This document shows positions 16,460-25,319 of a stretch of 64,000 bases of DNA, one piece after another; positions within the stretch are counted from its first letter, which is position 1; every line of letters starts with the position of its first letter. The notes below the pieces were generated by a model. That model was given only the letters and a program-made list of their open reading frames with translations. It did no database searches and was not told the DNA's origin. Source of the DNA: Onthovicinus sp900555545 (GTDB lineage Bacteria; Bacillota; Clostridia; Oscillospirales; Acutalibacteraceae); contig CASFPX010000012.1 in NCBI GenBank assembly GCA_949296915.1, positions 14,707 to 78,706 on the forward strand. Direction: 5' to 3'. The translations under genes and the position numbers were made by a program.

Positions 16460-17857
16460 TCAGGCAAAAAATTTATTCCAATATCCAAAAATAAAAATAA
16501 TGAACACAATCAATGGTAGAATCCACTTGGCATACCAGCGCACGGAGGAGGGGAACTTCAGACCATTGCCGGTATTTGCCTCCTGAAGGAAGTTTTTCCA
16601 GCCCCAGCCACGCTTGGAGACGCAGAATAGCAGATAGACCACAGAGCCGATCGGCAGCAAATTGTCGGAGATCAGGAAATCCTCCAGATCCTGGATTGTC
16701 GTCCCAGCGCCCAGCGGCTGGAAACCGGACAACACGTTAAAGCCGAGCACGCATGGAATGGACAACACAAGGATCAAAATCAAGTTGACCAGCACCGCTT
16801 TCCGGCGGCTCCAGTTCCACTTATCCATCGCGAAGCTGATAATATTTTCAAATACGGCAATAATCGTGGAAAGTGCCGCAAAGGACATGAATATGAAAAA
16901 TAGCGTGCCCCAGATACGCCCACCGGGCATGGCGTTAAACACATTGGGGAGTGTGATGAAAATCAGCGACGGGCCAGAGTCAGGCTGTACGTTGAACGCG
17001 AAGCAGGCCGGGAAGATGATCAATCCGGACGTAAATGCGACCAATGTGTCCAGCACTCCCACGCGCACTGCCTCACCGGCGAGGGCCCGCTCTTTGCCAA
17101 TGTAACTGCCAAAGATGGCCAGCGCGCCAATCCCGAGGGAGAGTGTAAAGAATGCCTGTCCCATCGCGGCATAGATGGCCTCAAAGAGAACCAGATTCCC
17201 CTCCGAATCGTACATCAAATTGTGAAAATTCGGCTTGAGATAGAAGGATAGGCCCTCGGCGGCTCCATCCAGTGTGACGGACCGAACTGCCAGGATCACC
17301 ATAACGGCCAGTAGACAGATCATCATGACCTTGTTGACCTTTTCCACCCCGTTGCGCAACCCAAAGGAACAGACAAACATGCATAATACTACGGTAATGA
17401 CCATCCATAACCCCATGGTCCACGGTTCGCCCAGCATATTCTGGAATTCCTGGCCGACACCGGCGGTATCCAGTCCCACAAAATCCCCGCGCGCCATTTT
17501 GACACAGTAATACATCAGCCAGCCACCGATCGTGGTGTAGAACATCATTAGCAAATAATTGCCCGCAATGCCAAACCAACTGTAAATATGCCATTTTGTC
17601 CCTTTGGGTTCCAGTACATTGAAAGAACGAGCAATGCTTTTCTGGCTGGCACGGCCCACGGAAAATTCCATCGTCATGATCGGCAGGCCCATGATGATCA
17701 GGAATACCAGATAGATCAACACGAATGCGGCGCCGCCGTATTGACCCGTGATATAGGGGAAGCGCCAAACGTTTCCTAGGCCGATCGCACATCCGGCGGA
17801 AATCAGTAAAAATCCCAGTCGGGAGGCAAAACCCTCCCGCTGTTTTGTCTCGGACAT
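16460..17857 (-). CDS. Sodium-dependent transporter of the NSS family
   Basis: The 465-residue protein has about eleven to twelve transmembrane helices. Its opening, REGFASRLGFLLISAGCAIG followed by LGNVWRFPYITGQYGGAAFV, is the signature of neurotransmitter:sodium symporters (LeuT/MhsT/TnaT group) and includes the unwound TM1 region that binds Na+ and substrate. The TM6 equivalent appears as AMGQAFFTLSLGIGALAIFG. It most likely imports amino acids with sodium. The gene is monocistronic, with a terminator shared with the convergent VWA gene. Substrate cannot be predicted. Confidence 0.92.
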   Translation of the reverse strand: MSETKQREGFASRLGFLLISAGCAIGLGNVWRFPYITGQYGGAAFVLIYLVFLIIMGLPIMTMEFSVGRASQKSIARSFNVLEPKGTKWHIYSWFGIAGNYLLMMFYTTIGGWLMYYCVKMARGDFVGLDTAGVGQEFQNMLGEPWTMGLWMVITVVLCMFVCSFGLRNGVEKVNKVMMICLLAVMVILAVRSVTLDGAAEGLSFYLKPNFHNLMYDSEGNLVLFEAIYAAMGQAFFTLSLGIGALAIFGSYIGKERALAGEAVRVGVLDTLVAFTSGLIIFPACFAFNVQPDSGPSLIFITLPNVFNAMPGGRIWGTLFFIFMSFAALSTIIAVFENIISFAMDKWNWSRRKAVLVNLILILVLSIPCVLGFNVLSGFQPLGAGTTIQDLEDFLISDNLLPIGSVVYLLFCVSKRGWGWKNFLQEANTGNGLKFPSSVRWYAKWILPLIVFIIFIFGYWNKFFA

Positions 17858-17920
17858 AATGTCTCCTCCTCAAACCCTCAATTTATAGGTATAGCAAATA
17901 GATTTTTAAAGCCGTTGCTT

Positions 17921-18322
17921 TTACGCAGGGTACAACCGATGCCATTCCTTCTGAATTTGTACCAGAATAGGTTGATCTGCCGGGCAGAATTCGTAATTTT
18001 TAATCTCCTCCGGCGTGATCCATGCAAGAGCACAGTGCTCAAGCATCTGGGGCCGACCAGCGGCAATTTGAGCCCGATACAGTGTCAGATGAACGGTCAT
18101 ATCCGGATATTCATGTATCACCTGCATGAATACCCCGCCAGTATCTATAGTGATCCCCAATTCCTCCCGGCACTCACGGATAAGCGCCTGTTCTTTCGCC
18201 TCGCCGGGCTCCACTTTGCCGCCCACGAATTCCCACAACAGGGCCCGCGATTTACCGGCCGGCCTGCGGCAGATCGAAAAGCGCCCTTTCTCCAAGATCA
18301 GGGCGGCTACAACTTCTGTCAT
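17921..18322 (-). CDS. Nudix hydrolase, MutT-like
   Basis: This 133-residue Nudix protein contains the complete box GGKVEPGEAKEQALIRECREELGI (seen as GGKVEPGEAKEQ and ALIRECREELGI), preceded by VVAALILEKGRFSICRRPAGK. That matches MutT-type (d)NTP pyrophosphohydrolases that clear oxidised nucleotides. The frame opens 13 residues earlier. The ATG at 18322 is preferred because it has GGAGGGGG at good spacing and overlaps the stop of the upstream ArsC-like gene as ATGA. The two genes are therefore translationally coupled. The exact nucleotide preference is unknown. Confidence 0.88.
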   Translation of the reverse strand: MTEVVAALILEKGRFSICRRPAGKSRALLWEFVGGKVEPGEAKEQALIRECREELGITIDTGGVFMQVIHEYPDMTVHLTLYRAQIAAGRPQMLEHCALAWITPEEIKNYEFCPADQPILVQIQKEWHRLYPA

Positions 18323-18690
18323 CGTGCAGCCCCCTCCGGCGGATTTTTCAGCTGTGCCCATGTGTCCTCCCGAAAGCCGACCAGCACGCGATCCCCATCA
18401 ATCAAAAGGGGTCGCTTGACCAACATCCCGTCGGTGGCAAGCAGATCCAGCTGCTCCTGTTCACTCATCTGTGGCAATCGCTCCTTCAATCGTAGGGATT
18501 TATAGAGCTGACCACTCGTATTGAAAAATCGCTTCAGCGGCAGGCCGCTCTTCTCCCACCACAGCTTCAGCTCCGCCGCAGTCGGCGGATTCTCCCGAAT
18601 GTGGCGATCCACATAGTGAAAACCGTTGCTATTCAACCAACGTCTGGCCTTTTGGCAGGTGGAGCATTGGGGGTATTCGATAAAGAGCAT
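18319..18690 (-). CDS. ArsC/Spx-family thioredoxin-fold protein
   Basis: The 123-residue protein starts MLFIEYPQCSTCQKARRWLN, with the CxxC pair CSTC and the ArsC/Spx fold. It carries ENPPTAAELKLWWEKSGLPL (~residues 32-51) and the conserved RPLLIDGDRVLVGFRE near the C-terminus. These proteins act as glutaredoxin-like arsenate reductases or Spx-type regulators. The short YffB/ArsC-like type seen here usually has no proven substrate. ATG 18690 is chosen over the ORF start six codons upstream because of GGAGGTGCGGTC before it. It is coupled to the Nudix gene downstream. Confidence 0.88.
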   Translation of the reverse strand: MLFIEYPQCSTCQKARRWLNSNGFHYVDRHIRENPPTAAELKLWWEKSGLPLKRFFNTSGQLYKSLRLKERLPQMSEQEQLDLLATDGMLVKRPLLIDGDRVLVGFREDTWAQLKNPPEGAAR

Positions 18691-18767
18691 GACCGCACCT
18701 CCGTGCATCTGTATTAATAACTTTTATTATATCAGAAATTTTGTCAAAAGAAAAGTGACCAACAAAT

Positions 18768-18800
18768 GTGGCAGGGCAGCGGAAACCGCTGCCCTGCCAC
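18768..18800. terminator. 15-bp perfect terminator hairpin
   Basis: GTGGCAGGGCAGCGG (18768-18782) pairs perfectly with CCGCTGCCCTGCCAC (18786-18800) around an AAA loop. It lies between the NmrA-like gene's 3' end and the promoter side of the ArsC-like gene. The minus-strand side is followed by an AT-rich tail, which suits termination of the region to its right. Confidence 0.75.
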
Positions 18801-18843
18801 TGCGAAGTTATTTAGAACAAATGAAAATTTGTCCACTGATTGA

Positions 18844-19788
18844 TTAGTCGTCCTTGGAGTGGCGCGCTCCAATCTGGAATTCGTCGGAGTGTGCAAACAT
18901 ATAGGCGACTGTAATCGGGGTATCTCCAGTTAATTCCTGGAAATCCCGTGTAAAGGTATCCATCTTGCCAAGTCGGATCGCCTGGGCAAAGGTTACCATG
19001 CCGTCCGAGGAAAATGGAGCCTCGGAGCCCTCCTGGAACTGGCCGTCTGTTGTGCGCGGGACACCCATCGCATCAAAAATCTGATAGTTTTCCTCGTCTG
19101 TGATCTCCTGATAGGTGACGTGGTTGCCCGTCTGTTCGTTGCCAATCTGTACAAATTCAGAGATTGTCATCAGCTCGGCGCCGTTGATGTCAAAAATGTG
19201 ACGCGGGTACTCGCCGCCGCGGACAAGCGCATAGGCTACCGCCTTGGCGCAGTCTTTGCGGGAGATATAGGCCATCTTGCCGTCGCCCTGGGAGTTCTTC
19301 AGTACGCCGTCCCCCTTGACGTAGGTATAGTAGTTGGTAATCATCGCCTCGGCATACTGGGAATTGCGCAGGAAGATATAATCAAGGCCGGCATCCTTGA
19401 TGTAATTTTCTGTGTAGATGTGATCCTTTTTCTCCACACTGGGGTTCGTCTCATCTGCCGCATTGACAAGGGATGTATAGATGATCTGCTTTACACCTGC
19501 GGCCTTGGCTGCATCCACGGCATTGCGGTGCGCACGCTGGCGCTTGGGACCGACAAACGGCATGGAGATCAGCGCTAAACGGTCTGCCCCCTGGAAGGCC
19601 TCTGTCAGTCCATCGATTCGATTAAAATCCGTCACATGTGTTTCGATCCCCTGGTCCGCATACGGCTGGAGCGCTGCCTCACTGTACCCACAGAGGATCA
19701 CATTTTCCTTGTCTGTTAGGGTGAGCAGTACCTTGGCGGCCTCTGCGCCCAGATTTCCGTCCACACCGGTGAGTAAAAGCTTGCCCAT
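18844..19788 (-). CDS. NmrA-like NAD(P)-binding protein
   Basis: The 314-residue protein has an atypical short-chain dehydrogenase (Rossmann) fold of the NmrA/QOR2 type. The dinucleotide loop is LLLTGVDGNLGAEAAKVLL at the N-terminus. It is followed by VTDFNRIDGLTEAFQGADRL, the segment AAGVKQIIYTSLVNA (~residues 92-106) and a hydrophobic Asn/Tyr stretch, FLRNSQYAEAM, in place of the classic YxxxK. It may be a redox sensor or quinone/aldehyde reductase. ATG 19788 is used since AGGAGGTC lies before it. It is monocistronic, downstream of a LysR gene on the same strand. Confidence 0.85.
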   Translation of the reverse strand: MGKLLLTGVDGNLGAEAAKVLLTLTDKENVILCGYSEAALQPYADQGIETHVTDFNRIDGLTEAFQGADRLALISMPFVGPKRQRAHRNAVDAAKAAGVKQIIYTSLVNAADETNPSVEKKDHIYTENYIKDAGLDYIFLRNSQYAEAMITNYYTYVKGDGVLKNSQGDGKMAYISRKDCAKAVAYALVRGGEYPRHIFDINGAELMTISEFVQIGNEQTGNHVTYQEITDEENYQIFDAMGVPRTTDGQFQEGSEAPFSSDGMVTFAQAIRLGKMDTFTRDFQELTGDTPITVAYMFAHSDEFQIGARHSKDD

Positions 19789-19921
19789 CAAAAAGACCTC
19801 CTATAATTTTATTTTCCGCCCACTGGGCGGTTATCTTTGTTTCCATCCCTATCATACAACACAGGAGGCGCTTTTATCCAATAGAAAAACAGAATACCCT
19901 ATTTCAAAACACAAACGCCGG

Positions 19922-20806
19922 TCATTGATCATCCAGTGTATCCCAGAACAGCTGAACTGCGGGATTTTCCGAGTGGCGTATACAGGCGAGCTCGATCTGA
20001 AAGGTGTGGTTAAAATCCCGCACGGGGATCAGACGGATGTTGCCGTTAAAGTCCACTAAATTGTAGTTGTCCGGTGCAAAACCGATCAGATTTTCCGTGA
20101 TGATGAGCAGCATCTCCGTCTCCAGATCCGGTACGGTCTTGACAATATTGGGGATATATCCGGTGCTGCGCGTCTTCTCCTCCATAATACGGAAAGAATC
20201 CCCGATCGATTCAGGGCTGAGCATAATCAACGGGTAGCGGTACAGCTCCTCCATTCCAATTTCATCGGCATGAAAGAGCGGATGGTTTTTTCCCACAAGG
20301 GCGGCATACTTCCCCGCGTAGAGTGTCCGGGTGCGCAACAGGGGGGAAGGGGGAAAAGCGGAGTCGATGCAGATGGCAAGGTCGTATACATTTTTTTCCA
20401 GTCCTTCGGCCAGATCGCGGATCAGTACCTTGCTCAGCACGAGCGCCACATGCGGGTGGCGCTTTTTAAAGGCGTCCACTACCGGCAGGAGGGACTGGAT
20501 TTCCACCATGGAGGCGTAGGCGATACGCAGGGTGAGTTCCCGATTCTGCTGGAAGTGCTCCATTTTCATCCGCATATTGCCGTATTGTTCCCACAGGATC
20601 TTGGCCTCCTGATAGAAGAGTTCGCCCGCCGGGGTGGGACGTACCGGGGTGACCGTGCGGTCAAATAGCTTCAGGCGGAACTCATTCTCCAGCGCGTGGA
20701 TGTACTGGGTGACCGAGGTCTGGGAGATATAATTTTTGCGGGCGGTCTCCGTATAGTTACCGCACTCGTAGAGATCAATAAAATATTTGAGCTTTTCGAT
20801 ATGCAT
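19922..20806 (-). CDS. LysR-family transcriptional regulator
   Basis: The 294-residue protein has an N-terminal winged HTH: MHIEKLKYFIDLYECGNYTE, then TARKNYISQTSVTQYIHALE. A LysR substrate-binding domain of ~200 residues follows, with LRIAYASMVEIQSLLP near residue 92. The frame is open further upstream into the neighbouring amylase gene. ATG 20806 has AAGGGGGCC before it and gives the typical length. The gene begins 13 bp after the GH13 glucosidase stop on the same strand, so it is probably cotranscribed, unlike the usual divergent LysR layout. Its inducer is unknown. Confidence 0.88.
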   Translation of the reverse strand: MHIEKLKYFIDLYECGNYTETARKNYISQTSVTQYIHALENEFRLKLFDRTVTPVRPTPAGELFYQEAKILWEQYGNMRMKMEHFQQNRELTLRIAYASMVEIQSLLPVVDAFKKRHPHVALVLSKVLIRDLAEGLEKNVYDLAICIDSAFPPSPLLRTRTLYAGKYAALVGKNHPLFHADEIGMEELYRYPLIMLSPESIGDSFRIMEEKTRSTGYIPNIVKTVPDLETEMLLIITENLIGFAPDNYNLVDFNGNIRLIPVRDFNHTFQIELACIRHSENPAVQLFWDTLDDQ

Positions 20807-20819
20807 CCGCAAGGCCCCC

Positions 20820-22388
20820 TTATTTGGCTCGGTAAAAGACAGCGTAGGATGTGCCGGTACAGGTGAGGGTCTCCCCGTCATAGGCCGCATTTTGCAACAG
20901 GCATTGATATTCTCCGCCCTTTAAGTATTTTTTCATTTTGATTTTGATCTCCTGCCTGCGGGGGAGGATCACAGCCACCAGCTCGTCGGTGTTGCTCGAC
21001 CGGCGGTAGATAAACGGGTTCCCATCCCGGAACTTGCCGGTGTGCAGCACTTTGAAGTCCGAGGTAGCGCGCAGGCACGCGAGCATCCGCTTCAGGTGCA
21101 CCAGTTCTCGGACCGTGTAATAGATGGAGTGGGGATCCGCCTGCTGCGCGGCCACCGTATAAGGCGACTCAATCCCCTCCACAGGGAGGTATAGTTCCCC
21201 CTCCGTCGTGCTGAATCCGTTGTTTCTGGTGTTGTCCCACTGCATCGGCGTACGGGAACCAGTGCGCTGATAGCCGCCGTCCTTGCTCTTGAGCGGTTGG
21301 TATCGCATCCCGATCTCATCCCCATAATAAATCAGCGGCACGCCGGGGAGCGTCAGGTAGATTGCCCACAGGAGACGGATCATGTCGTCGTTGCGCCCGC
21401 GGGAGAGGCGAATGATATCGTGGTTGTCCAGCTGTAGGATCTGGTAGCCCTCCGTATGGTTTACCGTCTTGACAGACTCCCGGAACGCGATCAGGAAGAT
21501 CCGGAACAGGCTGCTCTTTTCACTGATGTAGGTATCCGCATACAGATGCGCGTCGTCCCGGTCCTGTGCCCACTTTTTAAAGAGGCCGAACGGGACGTAA
21601 AAGTCCAGATCAAATCCGGCCTTTACAACCGTCTGGCGTGGGTTGTTCCACTCCGCGAGGAAGACCGCCTCAGGATAGTCCGCGTGGATTGCCTGAAGGA
21701 TCTCCTGCCAAAAGCGGATCGTCCCCTTGTGGTGCGGATCGTTCTTGACCATGGCGTGCGCCATATCCACCCGGAATCCCGCAGCGCCCATCTTCAGCCA
21801 AAATTCACATACGTCGATCAGCCGCTGGCGGCTTGCGAGGGCGGCTGGGGAGTCCATGGCCATCTGCCATGATTTTTGAGGACGGTAATACCCGTAATTC
21901 AGTGCGGGCTGCATGGCATAGTAGTTGACCTTGAACATGTGCGGGCGCTCGGAAAGGCCGCACATAAAGCGCCCTTCGCAGTGCTCTACATCCATATTAT
22001 CCGACCAGATGTAGGCGTCCGTAAATTCGTTGCGTTCTTCCCGGCACGACTGCTGGAACCACGGGTGCTGATAGGAGGTGTGGCCCATTACCAGATCCAT
22101 CAGGATCCGGATTCCCTTCTTCCGCGCGGTATCAAACAGGCGCCGGATGTCCTCATTTGTACCAAAGCGTGGATCTACATGGTAGTAATCCGTGATATCG
22201 TAGCCGCCGTCCTGGAATGGAGAGCAATAGCAGGGGTTCAGCCAGATTGCATTACAGCCAAGATCGGCGATATAATCCAGCTTTTCGATAATGCCGGGGA
22301 TGTCGCCGATACCGTCCCCATTTGAGTCATAAAAGCTCGTGGGATATACCTCATAAAATACAGCCGAATCCAGCCACTCTTTTTTCAT
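20820..22388 (-). CDS. GH13 alpha-glucosidase/alpha-amylase family enzyme
   Basis: This 522-residue glycoside hydrolase family 13 protein begins WLDSAVFYEVYPTSFYDSNG and has the four family regions. They are LMDLVMGHTS (region I, with Gly-His-Thr), GFRVDMAHAM with the nucleophile Asp (region II), FLAEWNN with the acid/base Glu (region III) and LDNHDIIRLS (region IV). A DSNGDGIGD calcium-type loop lies near residue 22. The C-terminal ~90 residues form the beta domain. There is no signal peptide, so it acts in the cytoplasm on short alpha-glucosides. Subfamily (oligo-1,6-glucosidase, maltase or trehalose hydrolase-like) is not resolved. LysR genes flank it on both sides. Confidence 0.92.
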   Translation of the reverse strand: MKKEWLDSAVFYEVYPTSFYDSNGDGIGDIPGIIEKLDYIADLGCNAIWLNPCYCSPFQDGGYDITDYYHVDPRFGTNEDIRRLFDTARKKGIRILMDLVMGHTSYQHPWFQQSCREERNEFTDAYIWSDNMDVEHCEGRFMCGLSERPHMFKVNYYAMQPALNYGYYRPQKSWQMAMDSPAALASRQRLIDVCEFWLKMGAAGFRVDMAHAMVKNDPHHKGTIRFWQEILQAIHADYPEAVFLAEWNNPRQTVVKAGFDLDFYVPFGLFKKWAQDRDDAHLYADTYISEKSSLFRIFLIAFRESVKTVNHTEGYQILQLDNHDIIRLSRGRNDDMIRLLWAIYLTLPGVPLIYYGDEIGMRYQPLKSKDGGYQRTGSRTPMQWDNTRNNGFSTTEGELYLPVEGIESPYTVAAQQADPHSIYYTVRELVHLKRMLACLRATSDFKVLHTGKFRDGNPFIYRRSSNTDELVAVILPRRQEIKIKMKKYLKGGEYQCLLQNAAYDGETLTCTGTSYAVFYRAK

Positions 22389-22419
22389 CGTTAAACCGCC
22401 TTCCTCATCGATAAAATAG

Positions 22420-23325
22420 TTATGATTCAGTAGTCTGCGGAAACCGTTCCTTCAGCCGGTTCAAAAACAGTTCCGCAGCAGGGGAAAAGACCTGGTATTT
22501 TTTCCAAATGATGTTGAGCCCCGACTCCAACCGGGGATAGAGCGGGCGAAAGCAGAGGCTGCTCTCCGGCGAAGTGTTGGTCAGCCGGTCCAGCGTGACG
22601 GCATAGCCGATTCCGGACTCTACTAAAATTGCGGCGTTGTACACCAGGTTATAGGTGGCCACAATATTCAGCTTATTAAAGTCGCTGCCAAACCAGCCGG
22701 CAAAATCATTCCCGGACGGATGCTGCGGAATGACTTGCCTGGAGCAGATGAGGGGGACGTCCATCAGGTCCTCTTTTTGGATCTGCTCCTTGCGGGCGAG
22801 CGGACTGTCCTTACGCATCACAACCCCCCACACATCCTTGGACGGCAGGTTGAGAAAGTCATATTTTGTGATATCAGCAGGCTGGATCAGAATGCCAAAA
22901 TCGATCAGCCCCTTATCCAGCCGGTCTGTCACGTCCGCCGCGTTTCCGCTGTGCAGGTGATAACGGATATCCGGGTAAGTCTCCCGCAGTTCCCGGATGA
23001 TCTCCGCAATCTGGCGGATAGCCTGTGTTTCTCCGCCGCCAATGTAGATATCGCCGCGCATGTTGTTTTCCAAAGCGACAAAGTCCGCCGTGGTCTTATC
23101 CACCATGGAGATGATCTCCTCGGCACGCTTACGCAGGAGCATCCCCTCCGGTGTAAGGGTGACACGATGGCTCTTACGGATCAGGAGCTGCTGTCCTAAT
23201 TCCTCCTCCAGATCCCGAATCTGCCGGGATAGGGTAGGCTGCGTCAAATGCAAAAAATTTGCGGCGCCGGTAATATTTCCTTCTCGGGCGACAGCGAGAA
23301 AATATCGAAGCACTCGAATCTCCAT
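22420..23325 (-). CDS. LysR-family transcriptional regulator
   Basis: The 301-residue protein has the typical LysR winged helix: MEIRVLRYFLAVAREGNITG, AANFLHLTQPTLSRQIRDLE and EELGQQLLIRKSHRVTLTPEG. An effector domain follows with DIYIGGGETQAIRQIAEII near residue 92. ATG 23325 is used because AGGGGGCCC precedes it. It is divergent from the small-protein/hydrolase/flavodoxin operon starting at 23465, with a 139-bp spacer that contains that operon's promoter. It is therefore the likely regulator of the operon. HTHs of this type are often found beside alpha/beta hydrolase-flavin reductase pairs. Confidence 0.9.
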   Translation of the reverse strand: MEIRVLRYFLAVAREGNITGAANFLHLTQPTLSRQIRDLEEELGQQLLIRKSHRVTLTPEGMLLRKRAEEIISMVDKTTADFVALENNMRGDIYIGGGETQAIRQIAEIIRELRETYPDIRYHLHSGNAADVTDRLDKGLIDFGILIQPADITKYDFLNLPSKDVWGVVMRKDSPLARKEQIQKEDLMDVPLICSRQVIPQHPSGNDFAGWFGSDFNKLNIVATYNLVYNAAILVESGIGYAVTLDRLTNTSPESSLCFRPLYPRLESGLNIIWKKYQVFSPAAELFLNRLKERFPQTTES

Positions 23326-23412
23326 GGATGGGCCCCCTCTGTCTGATTCTAATTCCATTATACGCCACCCATGAATGCCTGTAAAGCATATCATGTAATA
23401 AAAACAAGGTAT

Positions 23413-23441
23413 TTGCTATTTTTCAACTGCGCACCTATAAT
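23413..23441 (+). promoter_or_regulatory. Promoter of the 23465-25833 operon
   Basis: TTGCTA (23413-23418) and TATAAT (23436-23441) are spaced by 17 bp in the divergent LysR/operon intergenic region. It is followed by GGGAGGTGATC, the ribosome binding site of the 79-residue protein. Confidence 0.75.
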
Positions 23442-23464
23442 GAAAGCAGCAGGGAGGTGATCCG

Positions 23465-23704
23465 ATGTGTGTGATTCCCAATGAACGCGTGTTCCGAATC
23501 CGCCGGAATCTGTCAGATGCCGGGTGCGATTCCGCAACAATTGAACAATTCTTAAAGTTGGAGCAGCAGCAACGCCGGAAGGAGCAGTACCGGTTGTTGT
23601 CCTGGCACCGATGTGTTCTCTTGGAGAAGATGCATCGGGATCAATATCAGATTGACTGCCTTGATCACATGCTTTATACCATGCAAAAAGAGGATCAGGA
23701 TTGA
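23465..23704 (+). CDS. Small hypothetical protein, 79 residues
   Basis: This short helical protein (MCVIPNERVFRIRRNLSDAG, then CDSATIEQFLKLEQQQRRKE and CLDHMLYTMQKEDQD) has a very strong GGGAGGTGAT ribosome binding site and a consensus promoter. It leads the operon and lies 15 bp before the hydrolase gene. I do not recognise a characterised domain. Small helical proteins of this type occur ahead of alpha/beta hydrolases in Clostridia, but no function is known to me. No membrane segment is visible. Confidence 0.65.
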   Translation: MCVIPNERVFRIRRNLSDAGCDSATIEQFLKLEQQQRRKEQYRLLSWHRCVLLEKMHRDQYQIDCLDHMLYTMQKEDQD

Positions 23705-23719
23705 ACGGAGGTTTTAAAT

Positions 23720-24709
23720 ATGGAGGAAAAACTTGTTTTAACGGAAGAATGGGATAAGACTTTCCCAAAGAGCCAGCTTGTGGACCATCGCAAGGTGACG
23801 TTCCACAACCGTTATGGTATCACGCTGGCTGCGGATCTCTATGAACCCAAGAATCAATCTGGTAAGATGGCCGCCATCGCTGTGTGCGGGCCGTTTGGCG
23901 CGGTAAAAGAGCAGGCTTCCGGCCTTTACGCACAGACGATGGCGGAGCGAGGCTTTTTGACGATCGCGTTTGATCCGTCCTTCACGGGGGAGAGCGGGGG
24001 CCGGCCGCGCTATGTCGCCTCCCCTGACATGAACACGGAGGATTTTCAGGCGGCTGTGGACTTCCTCAGCGTGCAGGAAAATGTCGATCCGGACAGGATC
24101 GGGATTATCGGTATCTGTGGCTGGGGCGGGATGGCGCTGAATGCGGCCGCTCTGGATACCCGCATCCGAGCGACTGTCGCCGCCACCATGTATGATATGG
24201 CCCGTGTAAATGCCAACGGGTATTTTGATTCAGCGGATTCGGCCGAAGCGCGGTATGAGAAGAAAAAGGCGTTAAACGCCCAACGGATTGCAGATTATAA
24301 AAACGGCTCATATGCGCTGGCTGGCGGTGTGGTAGATCCGTTGCCGGCGGATGCCCCCTTCTTTGTAAAGGATTACTATGACTATTATAAGACAAAACGT
24401 GGCTATCACGTCCGCTCCCTAAATTCGAACGGCGGCTGGAATATCACGGGCTGCATGTCCTTTATGAACCAGCCAATTTTAAAATACAGTAATGAGATCC
24501 GCAGTGCCGTGTTGATCGTCCATGGGGAGAGGGCGCATTCGTGTTATTTCAGCAGGGATGCCTTTGCCGATATGGTGCGCGGCAATCCGTATCGGGATAA
24601 TAAGGAACTGATGATTATTCCGGACGCCGTGCATACCGATCTGTACGACCGCTTGGATGTGATCCCGTTTGATCATATGGCGGAATTCTTCCGCAAGGCA
24701 ATGAAGTGA
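23720..24709 (+). CDS. Alpha/beta hydrolase with cysteine nucleophile elbow
   Basis: The 329-residue protein has the alpha/beta-hydrolase fold. The nucleophile elbow is IGIIGICGWGGMAL (~residues 129-142), with Cys in place of Ser as in dienelactone-hydrolase-like enzymes. It is preceded by DPSFTGESGG and followed near the end by VLIVHGERAHSCYF (Asp/Glu side) and IPDAVHTDLYD, which supplies the His. It begins at ATG 23720 after GGAGGTTTTAAAT. Substrates of this group are unknown, though they are often lactones or esters. It shares an operon and a LysR regulator with a flavodoxin-like oxidoreductase, which suggests detoxification or aromatic/lactone metabolism, as inference. Confidence 0.88.
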   Translation: MEEKLVLTEEWDKTFPKSQLVDHRKVTFHNRYGITLAADLYEPKNQSGKMAAIAVCGPFGAVKEQASGLYAQTMAERGFLTIAFDPSFTGESGGRPRYVASPDMNTEDFQAAVDFLSVQENVDPDRIGIIGICGWGGMALNAAALDTRIRATVAATMYDMARVNANGYFDSADSAEARYEKKKALNAQRIADYKNGSYALAGGVVDPLPADAPFFVKDYYDYYKTKRGYHVRSLNSNGGWNITGCMSFMNQPILKYSNEIRSAVLIVHGERAHSCYFSRDAFADMVRGNPYRDNKELMIIPDAVHTDLYDRLDVIPFDHMAEFFRKAMK

Positions 24710-24776
24710 AATATTATGAGGCCGCGCAAGCAATCGTTTTCGTAGATTTCCCGGGATAGCAAAAGGAGCAAGAATT

Positions 24777-25319
24777 ATGGGTAAAAAAGTTTTAATCATT
24801 ACAACCAGTTTGCGGGCAAACAGTAATTCTGACGGACTGGCCAAGGCTTTTGCCCGCGGTGCACAGGAGGCTGGGAATGTGGTGGAGACAGTCAGTCTCA
24901 AGGGGAAAAATATCAGTTTTTGCAGGGGATGCCTGATCTGCCAAAAGGCGCAGGAATGTGTGATCCGGGACGATGCTTCCCGAATTGTCCAAAAAGCCTT
25001 AAATGCCGATGTGCTGGTCTTTGCCACCCCAGTCTATTATTATGGCATGTCTGGTCAACTCAAAACCCTGTTGGATCGCTGCAATCCGCTTTTCTCGTCA
25101 TCATACGCCTTCCGAGAGATTTATCTATTGGCGGCAGCCGCTGAAGACGAAAAGGACACTGTGACAGGTACCGCCACAGGAATCCGGGGCTGGGTGGACT
25201 GCTTTGAAAAAGCGCGATTTGCAGGGATGGTCTTTGCAGGTGGTGTGAACGAATCCGGAGCGGTTCAGGGCCATCCGGCAGAGGAGAAAGCCTATGAATT
25301 GGGGAAAAGCGTGGAATAA
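24777..25319 (+). CDS. Flavodoxin-like NAD(P)H-dependent FMN reductase
   Basis: The 180-residue protein has the flavodoxin-like fold with the FMN phosphate loop TTSLRANSNSDGLAKAFARG at residues ~9-28. It continues with CRGCLICQKAQECVIRDD, a paired-Cys segment typical of the iron-sulfur flavoprotein-like subfamily, and FATPVYYYGMSGQLKTLLDR (~81-100). It reduces flavins, quinones or other acceptors with NAD(P)H. The start follows AAAGGAGC. It overlaps the next gene by 26 bp, which couples the two. Confidence 0.88.
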   Translation: MGKKVLIITTSLRANSNSDGLAKAFARGAQEAGNVVETVSLKGKNISFCRGCLICQKAQECVIRDDASRIVQKALNADVLVFATPVYYYGMSGQLKTLLDRCNPLFSSSYAFREIYLLAAAAEDEKDTVTGTATGIRGWVDCFEKARFAGMVFAGGVNESGAVQGHPAEEKAYELGKSVE